Part shown: positions 48,902 through 56,427 of the stretch, one piece after another
How positions within the stretch are numbered: the first letter of the stretch is position 1
Layout of the letters: each line of letters starts with the position of its first letter
Virus record (IMG/VR): IMGVR_UViG_3300005528_000059
Coordinates: 1 to 64,000 of that record
Strand: one strand, 5' to 3'
Length of the DNA: 64,000 nt
Origin: a virus
Notes under the pieces: model-generated
The model's database searches: none
What the model was told of the DNA's origin: nothing
Seen by the model: only the letters and a program-made list of their open reading frames with translations
Translations under genes and position numbers: made by a program

Positions 48902-49433
48902 AGAACTGCTCGAAGAGCTGTTAGGTGCTATTCCGTCTGGAGAGTACCATGTAGTGTTTGTTTCTTCCCCCAGCCCAACAGCAGTAGAAATCTGGGAACT
49001 GAGCAACGATACTCGCCCAAGTAGGATGCACTCAGGCTTAGATAAGCGAAAGCTAGCAACTATCGCTATTGATCATAAATTGACGCAGCGACAAGCTGCG
49101 GCGTTGGGAGCCTTGTTCGCTCGATCTAAATTGCTAGCCAAAGAGAACCTCTTTTTGTACAACGAGAACTTTGCGCTCGCAGCTTGGCAGTGTGTTTATC
49201 TTGATGGTGTTACTGGTTTGACTAGTGACGACCACGGTAACTCCTATTGTAGTATGGCGCAGAAAAACAAAGAGTTAGAAGAGCGCAATAAGGAGCTCGT
49301 CGCTGCTTTGAAAGCTGCTCAAAACGTGTTTATCGAATATGCCGAGATGCACGCTGCCAAACCTGATTTGGAAAAAGCCAAGCGAAATGTTGAGCATGCG
49401 CTCAACATCGCTAATGTTATAAAGGGTGACTAA
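48894..49433 (+). CDS. Unknown protein with C-terminal coiled coil
   Basis: 179 residues. An alpha/beta N-terminal part (YHVVFVSSPSPTAVEIWEL) and a coiled coil in the last third (QKNKELEERNKELVAALKAA). Coupled to the following membrane-protein pair by overlap. No family recognised. Confidence 0.75.
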   Translation: MNKELLEELLGAIPSGEYHVVFVSSPSPTAVEIWELSNDTRPSRMHSGLDKRKLATIAIDHKLTQRQAAALGALFARSKLLAKENLFLYNENFALAAWQCVYLDGVTGLTSDDHGNSYCSMAQKNKELEERNKELVAALKAAQNVFIEYAEMHAAKPDLEKAKRNVEHALNIANVIKGD

Positions 49434-49780
49434 TGAATTGGGCAATCCAATATCTCCTTTTCTGTCTTTGTCTGATATCTTTAGTGTTATTCGTTATCTG
49501 GGCAAGTCGAGAAATCCTATTTCAGATGAAAGTCTGCCCGATTTGGAGCAGAACATTGAACGCACTCATGGATGCAGACGTAGAAGTCTCCTTTAGTCCC
49601 AGTTGGACTACTTTAGGGAATGTTCAAATCTATACAGGAGGCAATGACTCTGAGTATGGTAGAGCACTCCTAAGGAACGACAACCCAGATAGAGCAACTC
49701 AAAAGCGGCTGAAAGAGTATTTCGCTTACAAATACGGAAGTATGGTTCTTAAACAAGCTATCGAAGGAACAGGGTCATGA
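49433..49780 (+). CDS. Membrane protein, paralogue A of tandem pair
   Basis: 115 residues: one N-terminal span (about 6-24, QYLLFCLCLISLVLFVIW) then a soluble part with VCPIWSRTLNALMD, and PDRATQKRLKEYFAYKYG at the end. The soluble part is shared with the next gene. Start overlaps previous stop. Confidence 0.78.
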   Translation: MNWAIQYLLFCLCLISLVLFVIWASREILFQMKVCPIWSRTLNALMDADVEVSFSPSWTTLGNVQIYTGGNDSEYGRALLRNDNPDRATQKRLKEYFAYKYGSMVLKQAIEGTGS

Positions 49781-50175
49781 GTGCGGTATCTGAAGTTCTT
49801 ATCCCACTTGCAGTATGTGCTGGACTTGTCGTAGTCGTAACAGCTCTTACCCTAGGCGCTATGCTTTTTATTGGCTACGTCCGTGGGGAGATCTATCATG
49901 CAACTAGAGTTTGTCCAATCTGGAGTGAGACACTCAACGAACTAATGGATAGTGATGTCCCTGTTGAACGACGACCTGCACAGGATTGGGTTGCTCTAGG
50001 TCCTGTCATAATTTTTGTTGGTGACTACCCTGACAACTATGGACACGAGTCTGGGCACAGGGATTATCCTGATCGTAAGACACAGAAACGTCTTAAAGAG
50101 TACATCGCTCGCAAACACGCTATTGAAATCTTTGACAAAGTAGCTGACAACTTAAATGTTGCAAAGAACCCCTGA
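49777..50175 (+). CDS. Membrane protein, paralogue B of tandem pair
   Basis: 132 residues: an N-terminal span (about 7-32), then VCPIWSETLNELMDSDV and PDRKTQKRLKEYIARKHA, aligning with its neighbour over about 75 residues. This shows a tandem duplication. The next promoter starts inside its 3' end. Function unknown. Confidence 0.78.
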   Translation: MSAVSEVLIPLAVCAGLVVVVTALTLGAMLFIGYVRGEIYHATRVCPIWSETLNELMDSDVPVERRPAQDWVALGPVIIFVGDYPDNYGHESGHRDYPDRKTQKRLKEYIARKHAIEIFDKVADNLNVAKNP

Positions 50176-50186
50176 CACCGTAGGGT
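50159..50186 (+). promoter_or_regulatory. Phage promoter TTGCAA-16-TAGGGT
   Basis: Member of the 28-base set, same -10 as four others. It overlaps the end of the previous gene; the -10 ends 34 nt before the GTG at 50221. Confidence 0.62.
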
Positions 50187-50220
50187 GTAATTTAAAGCAC
50201 AGCTAGTAGGAGCGTAGTAC

Positions 50221-50526
50221 GTGAAGCAAGTACCTTTCAAAGAGCGAGAGTTGATCAACATGGGTGCTGGTTATACGCTCGCAACTCTAGGTCAGGGTTC
50301 GACTGTTCGCATACATTGTCCCGATGGCAAGTATCTGATTGTTACTCCGCGTATGTATTACGAGCCTTACGAAGAAATGGCACGAGCTCTTGCTGCTGAG
50401 CGAAACAGACTCAAGCAAGCCTTAGAAGAAATCAAGAAAGAGTGCTCCTGGTTTGCTCATGACGGTTATGGAATAGTTTCTACTATTCAAGAAATCTGTG
50501 AAGAAGGACTTAAAGATGTCGAATAA
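50221..50526 (+). CDS. Unknown protein, GTG start
   Basis: 101 residues. TAGGAG lies 8 nt before the GTG. Beta-rich start (TVRIHCPDGKYLIVTPRMYY) then a helix (AAERNRLKQALEEIKKECSW). No family recognised. Confidence 0.73.
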   Translation: MKQVPFKERELINMGAGYTLATLGQGSTVRIHCPDGKYLIVTPRMYYEPYEEMARALAAERNRLKQALEEIKKECSWFAHDGYGIVSTIQEICEEGLKDVE

Positions 50527-50776
50527 TCCAAAGTTACTTCAGAATTCCTTTGAGGAGTTTTGTAGACTTGTCTACCCAGAAGCTGCTCTTCAACAGCAAC
50601 AGGAGATGCGTCTTTGTTTCATGGCTGGTGCCGAGAGTCTTCGCCGGTTGATGTCCAAAGCCGGAGAGCATGGGATTGAGGGAGTAGCTATTATAGATGA
50701 GTACATCTATGAGGAGTTATCTACTTTTCATGAAAACACTATATCGTTGTTTGAATTTGAAGGAACACCACAATGA
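50516..50776 (+). CDS. Small helical protein, unknown
   Basis: 86 residues. RLVYPEAALQQQQEMRLCFM followed by AGAESLRR recalls a motif frequent in small phage proteins (hydrophobic helix with FxxGA). ATG at 50516, AAGGA upstream. Overlaps neighbours. Confidence 0.73.
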   Translation: MSNNPKLLQNSFEEFCRLVYPEAALQQQQEMRLCFMAGAESLRRLMSKAGEHGIEGVAIIDEYIYEELSTFHENTISLFEFEGTPQ

Positions 50777-51174
50777 GCGACGAACAATCCAAGTATTGGA
50801 TTTACAAAATCAGTGGCGAAGAAGAACTTTTTGCTCTAAGACATGCAAATCCTATAAATCACTACGACGCAGCTAGGCTAGCCTCCGAGGATTATTTTCT
50901 CTATCGTGGTCAACGAGCCTTCGTAGAAGAAGGCGAAGACATAGAGATAATGGTTCGTTGTCCAGAAGGCAAAACCTCTTTCCATACCGTTCGTTGGGAA
51001 GAAGAGATTCTCTGTCGCAGCAATGCAGTTATTCCAGGTACTGATTTCTACCAGAGAGTAGCCCAACGTTTTGGAGTTTCTCGCGAAGTAGCTAAGAAAG
51101 TTACCCTTGCTCGCTCTTACGGAGGAGGCAGGGAAATTGTAGAGCAGATGCTGGGAGAACTAAATGAACGATGA
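50773..51174 (+). CDS. Protein with a fragment like family A polymerase fingers
   Basis: 133 residues. Residues ~90-119 align with the O-helix region of this phage's own DNA polymerase: TDFYQRVAQRFGVSREVA against TDFHQMNSDLTGIPRKAV, and then K, L, Y, G in the same spacing (Arg104, Lys108, Leu112, Tyr116-Gly117). No palm or catalytic Asp is present. It may be a gene remnant recruited for another role, for example binding DNA or the polymerase's partners. Start coupled to previous gene (ATGA). Confidence 0.75.
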   Translation: MSDEQSKYWIYKISGEEELFALRHANPINHYDAARLASEDYFLYRGQRAFVEEGEDIEIMVRCPEGKTSFHTVRWEEEILCRSNAVIPGTDFYQRVAQRFGVSREVAKKVTLARSYGGGREIVEQMLGELNER

Positions 51175-51361
51175 ACAGAAAATTGCCTATGTGAATGGAC
51201 AAATCGCTTGTGCTCAAATTGAAGCTATGGGTATGGTAGCTGATAATGCTTACTGGCAAAGCCTAGGTCAAGCTCCAGCGTACACTCTTACGCACTTCCA
51301 AGACTTGATTTACAAGTATGGCATTCACAACAATGCTATCATAGAATTCTTCAGAGACTAG
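51164..51361 (+). CDS. Small helical protein, unknown
   Basis: 65 residues, helical (IACAQIEAMGMVADNAYWQS; FQDLIYKYG). GGGAG precedes the ATG; 11 base overlap with the previous gene. Small proteins of this look are common in phages. Confidence 0.72.
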   Translation: MNDEQKIAYVNGQIACAQIEAMGMVADNAYWQSLGQAPAYTLTHFQDLIYKYGIHNNAIIEFFRD

Positions 51362-51362
51362 C

Positions 51363-51638
51363 ATGTCTTTAGCCCTTACGATTCACGAATCGCGTGTTTT
51401 TCTCTTAGATGCGATTAGCGATGCTCGACATGGATTAGTAAAGGCTTACCACGATCAAGCTTGCACTATGGAACAACTGTCCGCTAGGACTAACATTCCA
51501 ATCGGTAAGCTAAAGAAGATCATGATGATTAGTGGAGAAGTTCCTAATTTAACTGATCTTGTTACGATAGCATGGGCTTTGAAACAACGAGTTGCTATCT
51601 CAATCGTCCCCATGGAGGAAGAAAATGATTCATCTTGA
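51363..51638 (+). CDS. Small XRE-like helix-turn-helix protein
   Basis: 91 residues. A Cro/cI-type HTH occupies 36-75: CTMEQLSARTNIPIGKLKKI, then SGEVPNLTDLVTIAWALKQR. There is no oligomerisation domain beyond it. It is a candidate regulator of the small-gene units, perhaps of the promoters with palindromic spacers. It overlaps a membrane protein gene. Confidence 0.7.
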   Translation: MSLALTIHESRVFLLDAISDARHGLVKAYHDQACTMEQLSARTNIPIGKLKKIMMISGEVPNLTDLVTIAWALKQRVAISIVPMEEENDSS

Positions 51639-51918
51639 CATACAGACCTTAACATATATGTTAATCCCTGTAGTGATTATCGCTACGATCATAGTTCTTC
51701 TGCTGGTAGCTGTGGGGATCATGTTAGTAGCTGAAGGTCTTTCACGGCTCACAAATTGGATATGGTATAAGATATCTAAGAAAGAAACTCCTTTAGTGAA
51801 TTTACGGGCTTTCGTAGCAAAAGCTGCAATCACTTTCCTACTTCTTTTTCTTGCCTACAGCATTCTCACAGCTTCTTACGAAGTTGCGTACAAGATAGCT
51901 GTTTCGCTTAGGAGCTAA
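51625..51918 (+). CDS. Membrane protein with two spans
   Basis: 97 residues: a long first span (about 10-36, MLIPVVIIATIIVLLLVAVG) and a second (about 68-86, AAITFLLLFLAYSILTASY) with a basic loop between. ATG at 51625 follows GGAGG. Last gene before the 51933 promoter. No family recognised. Confidence 0.73.
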   Translation: MIHLDIQTLTYMLIPVVIIATIIVLLLVAVGIMLVAEGLSRLTNWIWYKISKKETPLVNLRAFVAKAAITFLLLFLAYSILTASYEVAYKIAVSLRS

Positions 51919-51932
51919 CGAGTAATAAGCCC

Positions 51933-51960
51933 TTGCAAGGAAGCTAGGATTGCCTAGGGT
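51933..51960 (+). promoter_or_regulatory. Phage promoter TTGCAA-16-TAGGGT
   Basis: Member of the 28-base set with the same -35 and -10 as the site at 50159. It drives the three CGTxAC paralogues from 52005. Confidence 0.65.
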
Positions 51961-52004
51961 GTAGCTATGGCGCTGGTAGCGCTGACTATGCGTAGGAGCA
52001 AGTT

Positions 52005-52394
52005 ATGAACGTTGAGAACTTCAAGTTAGTTCGTGAGCACGTCGCACTTAACGAAGAATTTCACATGGAAAACATGCGCACAGAGTGTGGAACTCCTGCT
52101 TGTGTTATGGGAAGTGCTGAAGCGATTATTCGCAGCCTGTATGAGTCTGGAGCGCTCTCAGAAGGAAAATCGCCTTTATATCCTTGTGGGAGATACGTCG
52201 ATCAAATCTTCATGCGTGAGTGGCTAGGTGTGGACTCTGTTGAGTTTGATCAAATTTTTCTTGGTAATTTCTCCAGGAACTATCTTAGCAATATTCGCAA
52301 GGCAGAAGTTCTTGCTTACCTTGATTTATGTATCGAGCGTGGCGAAATCGTTTTTGACGAGTTCGAATGGCCTCGTGTTTTGTGGGGAGATTAG
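52005..52394 (+). CDS. CGTxAC-motif protein, paralogue 1 of 3
   Basis: 129 residues. The pattern NFKLVREHVALNEEFHMENM, CGTPACVMGSAEAI, then WLGVDSVEFDQIFLGNF and a closing helix repeats in the next two genes. Two Cys and a Gly/Ala-rich turn suggest a small metal or disulfide site. Similar CGTxxCxxG proteins are common in phages; their role is not known. Confidence 0.8.
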   Translation: MNVENFKLVREHVALNEEFHMENMRTECGTPACVMGSAEAIIRSLYESGALSEGKSPLYPCGRYVDQIFMREWLGVDSVEFDQIFLGNFSRNYLSNIRKAEVLAYLDLCIERGEIVFDEFEWPRVLWGD

Positions 52395-52395
52395 T

Positions 52396-52788
52396 ATGAA
52401 TATCGAGAACTTCAAATTGCTTCGCGATCATGTTGCGGCAAATAGCAAATTCAGTATGAATTCGATAACGCATCGGTGTGGTTCTGCAGCCTGTATCATG
52501 GGTAGTGCTGAAGCGATTATTCTGTCACAGACAGAGAATCCTCGTATTAGCGAGTTTACTTTCCATGATGTAAATGGTCGCTTGCGCGTTTGTTCATACT
52601 ATATTCGTTCTAAGTGGCTAGATATCAGTTTTGCTGAGTACGATCATATTTATATGGGAAATTTCTCTATTTACCCAAGTATGGATCAAATTACTCAAGC
52701 TGAGGCTGTAGCATTCTTGGATATGTGCATCGAATCTGAGCATGTGTTCTTAGGCCAAGTAGTTTTCGTTCCGGAGGAAATGCTATGA
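52396..52788 (+). CDS. CGTxAC-motif protein, paralogue 2 of 3
   Basis: 130 residues, ATG at 52396 one base after the previous stop. NFKLLRDHVAANSKFSMNSI and CGSAACIMGSAEAI align with paralogue 1 over the whole length. It is the closest pair of the three. Confidence 0.8.
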   Translation: MNIENFKLLRDHVAANSKFSMNSITHRCGSAACIMGSAEAIILSQTENPRISEFTFHDVNGRLRVCSYYIRSKWLDISFAEYDHIYMGNFSIYPSMDQITQAEAVAFLDMCIESEHVFLGQVVFVPEEML

Positions 52789-53138
52789 AGAAAGAAAATT
52801 GGCAGCAACTTTATGACGACGTAGCAGACAATCAAGATTTTAACATGATAGATTTTCTCCACCCGTGCGGAACCGCTGCCTGTCTTCTTGGACATGTTGC
52901 TACACTTATGATACCTAGCACAGAATCTCAAGATGAGGAAGAGCTGCTTAAAAAACGTGAAAAGTTAATCCGCACTGGTGATCAGGAAATGGCCGATTGG
53001 TTAGGTATCACTTTAAATCAGCTTCCTGAATTTTACGTTGGCTCCTGGGCAGGAAAAGGCATAAGCTGCATCACGAAAGAGGATGCGTTGTATTGGCTCA
53101 ACGAGTGTCTTGAAAAAGGCGAAGTAACTCGTATTTAA
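52785..53138 (+). CDS. CGTxAC-motif protein, paralogue 3 of 3
   Basis: 117 residues, overlapping paralogue 2 by 4 bases. NWQQLYDDVADNQDFNMIDF and CGTAACLLGHVATL keep the core, while the middle has diverged (ESQDEEELLKKREKL). Followed by a long spacer. Confidence 0.8.
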   Translation: MKKENWQQLYDDVADNQDFNMIDFLHPCGTAACLLGHVATLMIPSTESQDEEELLKKREKLIRTGDQEMADWLGITLNQLPEFYVGSWAGKGISCITKEDALYWLNECLEKGEVTRI

Positions 53139-53391
53139 TGTTCTGAGCGGGTGCTTAGGCGTTTTGGCACCCAAGCGCACAATTTGGACGTTTTAGGAGC
53201 CACGGGGCAAGCCAAGGGAGGCACTCTTGCGGGTAGGGTGCTAGGGTTATGCCCTAGGTTAAACCGCCCGCTGGCGAGCAATTTGTGGCGCTCGTGTATT
53301 TTGCATCCCGTGGAAACAATTAACCTTGTGTTGAAGCCTAGACGCTTTAGGGTTATGGCTTAGGCAGTTATTTGACCGTAGGGGTAAACAC
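53139..53391 (+). other. Longest gene-free spacer, CTAGG-hairpin type
   Basis: 253 bases. It is richer in G+C than the genes around it and holds CTAGGG-5-CCCTAG, GTTAAACCGCCCGCTGGCGAGC-like words shared with other spacers, and a promoter at 53326. A 70-codon open frame inside has no ribosome site and odd composition, so it was not called. Confidence 0.6.
53326..53353 (+). promoter_or_regulatory. Phage promoter TTGTGT-16-TAGGGT
   Basis: Member of the 28-base set, at the end of the long spacer; the -10 ends 38 nt before the ATG at 53392. Confidence 0.62.
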
Positions 53392-54141
53392 ATGGAAAGA
53401 AAACTTAGCAGTGAGAGCTTGAAATTACTATGTCAAGCTTCTTTTTCCTGTAGGGAAGAAATGCAGCATTTGAACGATAAGAATATGGCACTGCGTCAGC
53501 ATAGTGCTGAGATAGCAAGTAACTTAGAAAAATACCAAACATCGCTAGCTGCGGGTGTGAACAGTGACGGTTTTCACTATGTTTATTTTCAAAATTCAAC
53601 TATCTTTGACAAGCCTTCTATGCTTTCGCCTTCTATGTTGTTGTCAACTATCAGCGAGAGTCGCAAGGCGTTGGTTACTAACAGGCTAGAGATCGAAGAT
53701 AACGAGCGTCAGATCGATGAGCTCGACCGTCTCATGGAATTGTATGACGAAGATGCAATTGCTTTTGGCATTGTACCGGAGCCCACTTCAGAGGCTTCTG
53801 CTGCTGTAAATGAGTTACTTGCTACAATCGAAAATCCTCTTGGGGATTTGCTCAATATCAAAACGCGCATCCTCGTTAAAGGTATCGCTTGTGATGTGCA
53901 GGAAGTTTTCCTGAAGGTGCAAGAGATCGTAGTTAGTCTTGTCAGTATGGAAAAACAGCAAGTTGAAGCTGATACGTTTCTTCATGACGACGTGGGTATG
54001 GACGACTTAGACTTCGTTGACCTCATACTCCGCCTGCAAGAAGAGTTTGATTGCTGCATTCGCACGGCTGATGTCCATGGCTGGCGAACAGTAGGCGATG
54101 TCGTGCGCACTGTCATGAACAACTCAAAGGTGGCTCACTAA
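53392..54141 (+). CDS. Coiled-coil protein with acyl-carrier-like domain lacking the serine
   Basis: 249 residues. Residues ~20-130 are mostly coiled coil. The last ~80 residues follow acyl carrier protein: a first helix, then FLHDDVGMDDLDFVDLILRL (196-215) and QEEFDCCI, then helices III-IV. In ACP the motif is D-S-L with the phosphopantetheine serine; here it is D-D-L (Asp205), so it cannot be loaded in the normal way. It may bind ACP partners such as SpoT or lipid enzymes as a decoy. Function inferred. Confidence 0.78.
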   Translation: MERKLSSESLKLLCQASFSCREEMQHLNDKNMALRQHSAEIASNLEKYQTSLAAGVNSDGFHYVYFQNSTIFDKPSMLSPSMLLSTISESRKALVTNRLEIEDNERQIDELDRLMELYDEDAIAFGIVPEPTSEASAAVNELLATIENPLGDLLNIKTRILVKGIACDVQEVFLKVQEIVVSLVSMEKQQVEADTFLHDDVGMDDLDFVDLILRLQEEFDCCIRTADVHGWRTVGDVVRTVMNNSKVAH

Positions 54142-54407
54142 TGTTTAACAAAAAATCTTACTGCTACTTTACGATTCCTGGCACAGATTATCAAGTAGGG
54201 GATTCCTTTGTAACTTCTGAAGCTTTCTCAGGTAAGCGTTTCAAAGTGCGAATCATCGAAGTGTACTACGCAGGAAGTTACTCAGCTATTGAGTGGCCTC
54301 TTGAAGGTCTCAGCTTAGTTTGGTACAAAATCACTAATTTCACGGATAAACTTGCGTATCGAGTTCGTCGTGGATGGTATAAAATTCTAGACAGATGGAG
54401 TCTGTAG
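54141..54407 (+). CDS. Small aromatic beta-rich protein, unknown
   Basis: 88 residues, strand-rich and Tyr/Trp-rich (SYCYFTIPGTDYQVGDSF; LAYRVRRGWYKILDRW). Start overlaps the previous stop (TAATG). It might be a peripheral membrane or SH3-like protein. Confidence 0.72.
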   Translation: MFNKKSYCYFTIPGTDYQVGDSFVTSEAFSGKRFKVRIIEVYYAGSYSAIEWPLEGLSLVWYKITNFTDKLAYRVRRGWYKILDRWSL

Positions 54408-54698
54408 ATGAGAGTGTTAGAGCAAAAAGTCTGGTCTGTCCAAGTCACTTGCACGGGTCATGGTAACAACACGAGCGGCTGTGGATCGCTTTTAGAAGTT
54501 GAAAAAGAAGATATTCGCTACTACGCAGGCAAGTCAGGTAACCCCTCTGTGGACGGAACTTTTTTCTATCAGCCTGAAGCAGCAGTCATTCGTTGTCCCT
54601 CATGCAGTGCGTTAACTGATTTATCAGAAGAGCAGCGTCCAGCTGATTGGCGGAGCTGCACGGAGTTCACTGGAGCCTGGAAAAGAAGTGGGCTTTGA
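54408..54698 (+). CDS. Zinc-ribbon-like small protein
   Basis: 96 residues starting at the base after the previous stop. Cys residues at VTCTGHGNNTSGCG and IRCPSCSAL make a plausible four-Cys zinc ribbon holding two beta strands. Similar proteins are known in phages without assigned role. Confidence 0.75.
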   Translation: MRVLEQKVWSVQVTCTGHGNNTSGCGSLLEVEKEDIRYYAGKSGNPSVDGTFFYQPEAAVIRCPSCSALTDLSEEQRPADWRSCTEFTGAWKRSGL

Positions 54699-54699
54699 C

Positions 54700-55098
54700 A
54701 TGACAATAGAAGAGTGGGAAGAATGCCTATCAAATTGGGAAGCTCGTCCTGATGAAGATCGTTATCATTTCCTTTGTGCTCCTGAATACAAGCCTTTCTA
54801 TGGATATCTGCTCCCTAACGGCTGCGCTATCACATGTCCACAGTATGGACATATCGGTATCGAGCTTCGTGTAGGAAAAACACAGCGCGAGTTAGAGCTA
54901 GAAGGTTGGGTTAAACTAGCTCAGGGTCCAGCTATTCCGGGAACTGGCACTTTCTTTCTGAAATCCTACTCTATGGCCTACGCCTGCAAAAAATTAACAC
55001 GTGAACAGAAAATATGGTTAGATAGCGTAGGCTTCTTTTACGTGGACACTGACGTAGTTGCTTTAGGTGTCGAACGATTCGCTTTTAAACCGGAGTAA
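54700..55098 (+). CDS. Unknown protein
   Basis: 132 residues from ATG at 54700; no strong ribosome site, so translation may depend on coupling with the previous gene. Mixed fold with GYLLPNGCAITCPQYGHIGI. No family recognised. Confidence 0.72.
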   Translation: MTIEEWEECLSNWEARPDEDRYHFLCAPEYKPFYGYLLPNGCAITCPQYGHIGIELRVGKTQRELELEGWVKLAQGPAIPGTGTFFLKSYSMAYACKKLTREQKIWLDSVGFFYVDTDVVALGVERFAFKPE

Positions 55099-55102
55099 GC
55101 AA

Positions 55103-55282
55103 GTGTCAAAGATTCCTGATTATAGTAAACTGAGCCCTAACCTTTTGGCAAATGTAGACACTCTTTGGCGAGGAGCTGTATGTGCCGCGCTGAACTCACC
55201 CGTGTTTGGCGTAGCCTCTAATCCTGCTAGCTCTGCAGACCAAGTTGTCGAAGAGTACCTCAAACGTTTTTCGGGGCGCTAA
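55103..55282 (+). CDS. Small helical protein, GTG start
   Basis: 59 residues from the GTG at 55103, with CGGAG 7 nt upstream. Helical (LLANVDTLWRGAVCAALNSP; ADQVVEEYLKRF). It ends the unit before the 55301 promoter. Confidence 0.7.
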   Translation: MSKIPDYSKLSPNLLANVDTLWRGAVCAALNSPVFGVASNPASSADQVVEEYLKRFSGR

Positions 55283-55300
55283 CTACCGATAACAAAGTGC

Positions 55301-55328
55301 TTGTATCTTGCTGCCGATGGCTTAGGGT
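55301..55328 (+). promoter_or_regulatory. Phage promoter TTGTAT-16-TAGGGT
   Basis: Member of the 28-base set; same hexamers as the site at 40492. The -10 ends 32 nt before the ATG at 55361. It starts the longest run of overlapping small genes in the window. Confidence 0.65.
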
Positions 55329-55360
55329 AGTTTTGTAAAGCAACAACACAGAGGCGCAAC

Positions 55361-55675
55361 ATGACCGCACTAATTGACAAATACCCAGCTCTACGCGATG
55401 CGTACCTTGTTCTACAGAGCTGTAACGGTGGGTTATGGGGTGCTCGCACGCCAGAAAATGCGTGTTTGGAAGTTGATGAAGTCATAGTTCGAGCTGATCC
55501 CGAGCTTCTCAATCACATCGATCAATGGCTCCAAACCCTCACGGAGGATGAGCTTATCGATTTTGTCGATGGTGACGAAGACGAAAAAATAGCTTGGCTA
55601 AAAACTCAAAGCTATCCAGCTGACCAAGCCGACAAGTTGTTCGACGATCTTTTTGAAATACCTGACTACGACTAA
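55361..55675 (+). CDS. Acidic helical protein, unknown
   Basis: 104 residues, strongly acidic end (ELIDFVDGDEDEKIAWLKTQ; DDLFEIPDYD). GAGGCG lies before the ATG. First gene after the 55301 promoter. Acidity could mimic DNA, but nothing further supports that. Confidence 0.75.
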   Translation: MTALIDKYPALRDAYLVLQSCNGGLWGARTPENACLEVDEVIVRADPELLNHIDQWLQTLTEDELIDFVDGDEDEKIAWLKTQSYPADQADKLFDDLFEIPDYD

Positions 55676-55685
55676 GGAGTTAACT

Positions 55686-55895
55686 ATGCGACAAAGTTCA
55701 GTAAATATGGCAGCGGGAATGGCTCTAGCAATGATTGGTGTAAATGGTTTGACTCCATCGGGCCGTAAACCGCAGGGTCCGGAGTTTCAGAACCTTCCCA
55801 AAACTTCAAAGCATGTCGATCAGTTTTATCTCAACGCGGCACAAGAAAAGCGCGAGCGTAAGATGGCGAAGCGTGCTTCGCAGTTGCTTAAATGA
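55686..55895 (+). CDS. Small basic protein, unknown
   Basis: 69 residues: an Ala/Met-rich hydrophobic N-terminus (MAAGMALAMIGV) and a basic helical tail (EKRERKMAKRASQLLK). AAGGAGT precedes the ATG. Overlaps next gene. Confidence 0.73.
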   Translation: MRQSSVNMAAGMALAMIGVNGLTPSGRKPQGPEFQNLPKTSKHVDQFYLNAAQEKRERKMAKRASQLLK

Positions 55896-56098
55896 CTAGG
55901 GCAGAGTTGAGGGCGTGCGGTCCGTTTTGGATGGACTTTTCTCACGAGAAAAATATGTACGGAGTAGAGTGTAGCAATCCTCCAAATGGAGGGCACTACA
56001 TTCTTTTTGTACCCAATGATGAGGATGGTAGTATTTCTACTGAGATCGCCAACATCCTCAACTCAGCTTTGAATTTTCCACGAGGCACAGGCCGATGA
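55892..56098 (+). CDS. Small protein, unknown
   Basis: 68 residues, two Cys and Gly/Pro turns (VECSNPPNGGHYILFVPNDE). ATGA overlap on both sides. No family recognised. Confidence 0.7.
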   Translation: MTRAELRACGPFWMDFSHEKNMYGVECSNPPNGGHYILFVPNDEDGSISTEIANILNSALNFPRGTGR

Positions 56099-56418
56099 GC
56101 ATACGACATCACAGCGCGTTCATTGATTATTTTGAAAAGAATACTGACACTCACAATGTCGTAGCTTTCTTAGCAGATAATCCTTTTCCTCGGAACATTT
56201 TGCTGGGCTTGGAAGATAAGTTCAAAGTGCAGTTTTGCCAGAGTGATGACAAAGACCTTGAGCTATATGGCTACAATGCAATCGGCTATCTTTTCGCCAA
56301 GGCTAATGAGTTTGGGCCTCATCCAGCTTCACACGATGTCACCAAGGCTATGCTGCTTCAGTTCTACTACGGTAGCGAAGGTGGTGAGTTCTCAATCTAC
56401 GTTTTAGTATATCGTTAG
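56095..56418 (+). CDS. Unknown protein
   Basis: 107 residues, mixed fold (NPFPRNILLGLEDKFKVQFC; EFSIYVLVYR). Start overlaps the previous gene by ATGA. No family recognised. Confidence 0.73.
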   Translation: MSIRHHSAFIDYFEKNTDTHNVVAFLADNPFPRNILLGLEDKFKVQFCQSDDKDLELYGYNAIGYLFAKANEFGPHPASHDVTKAMLLQFYYGSEGGEFSIYVLVYR

Positions 56419-56427
56419 GAGCAAGCG

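Noticed and set aside
53151-53363. 70-codon frame in the long spacer
   Set aside because: No ribosome site, composition of the GC-rich spacer, and a strong promoter lies inside it.
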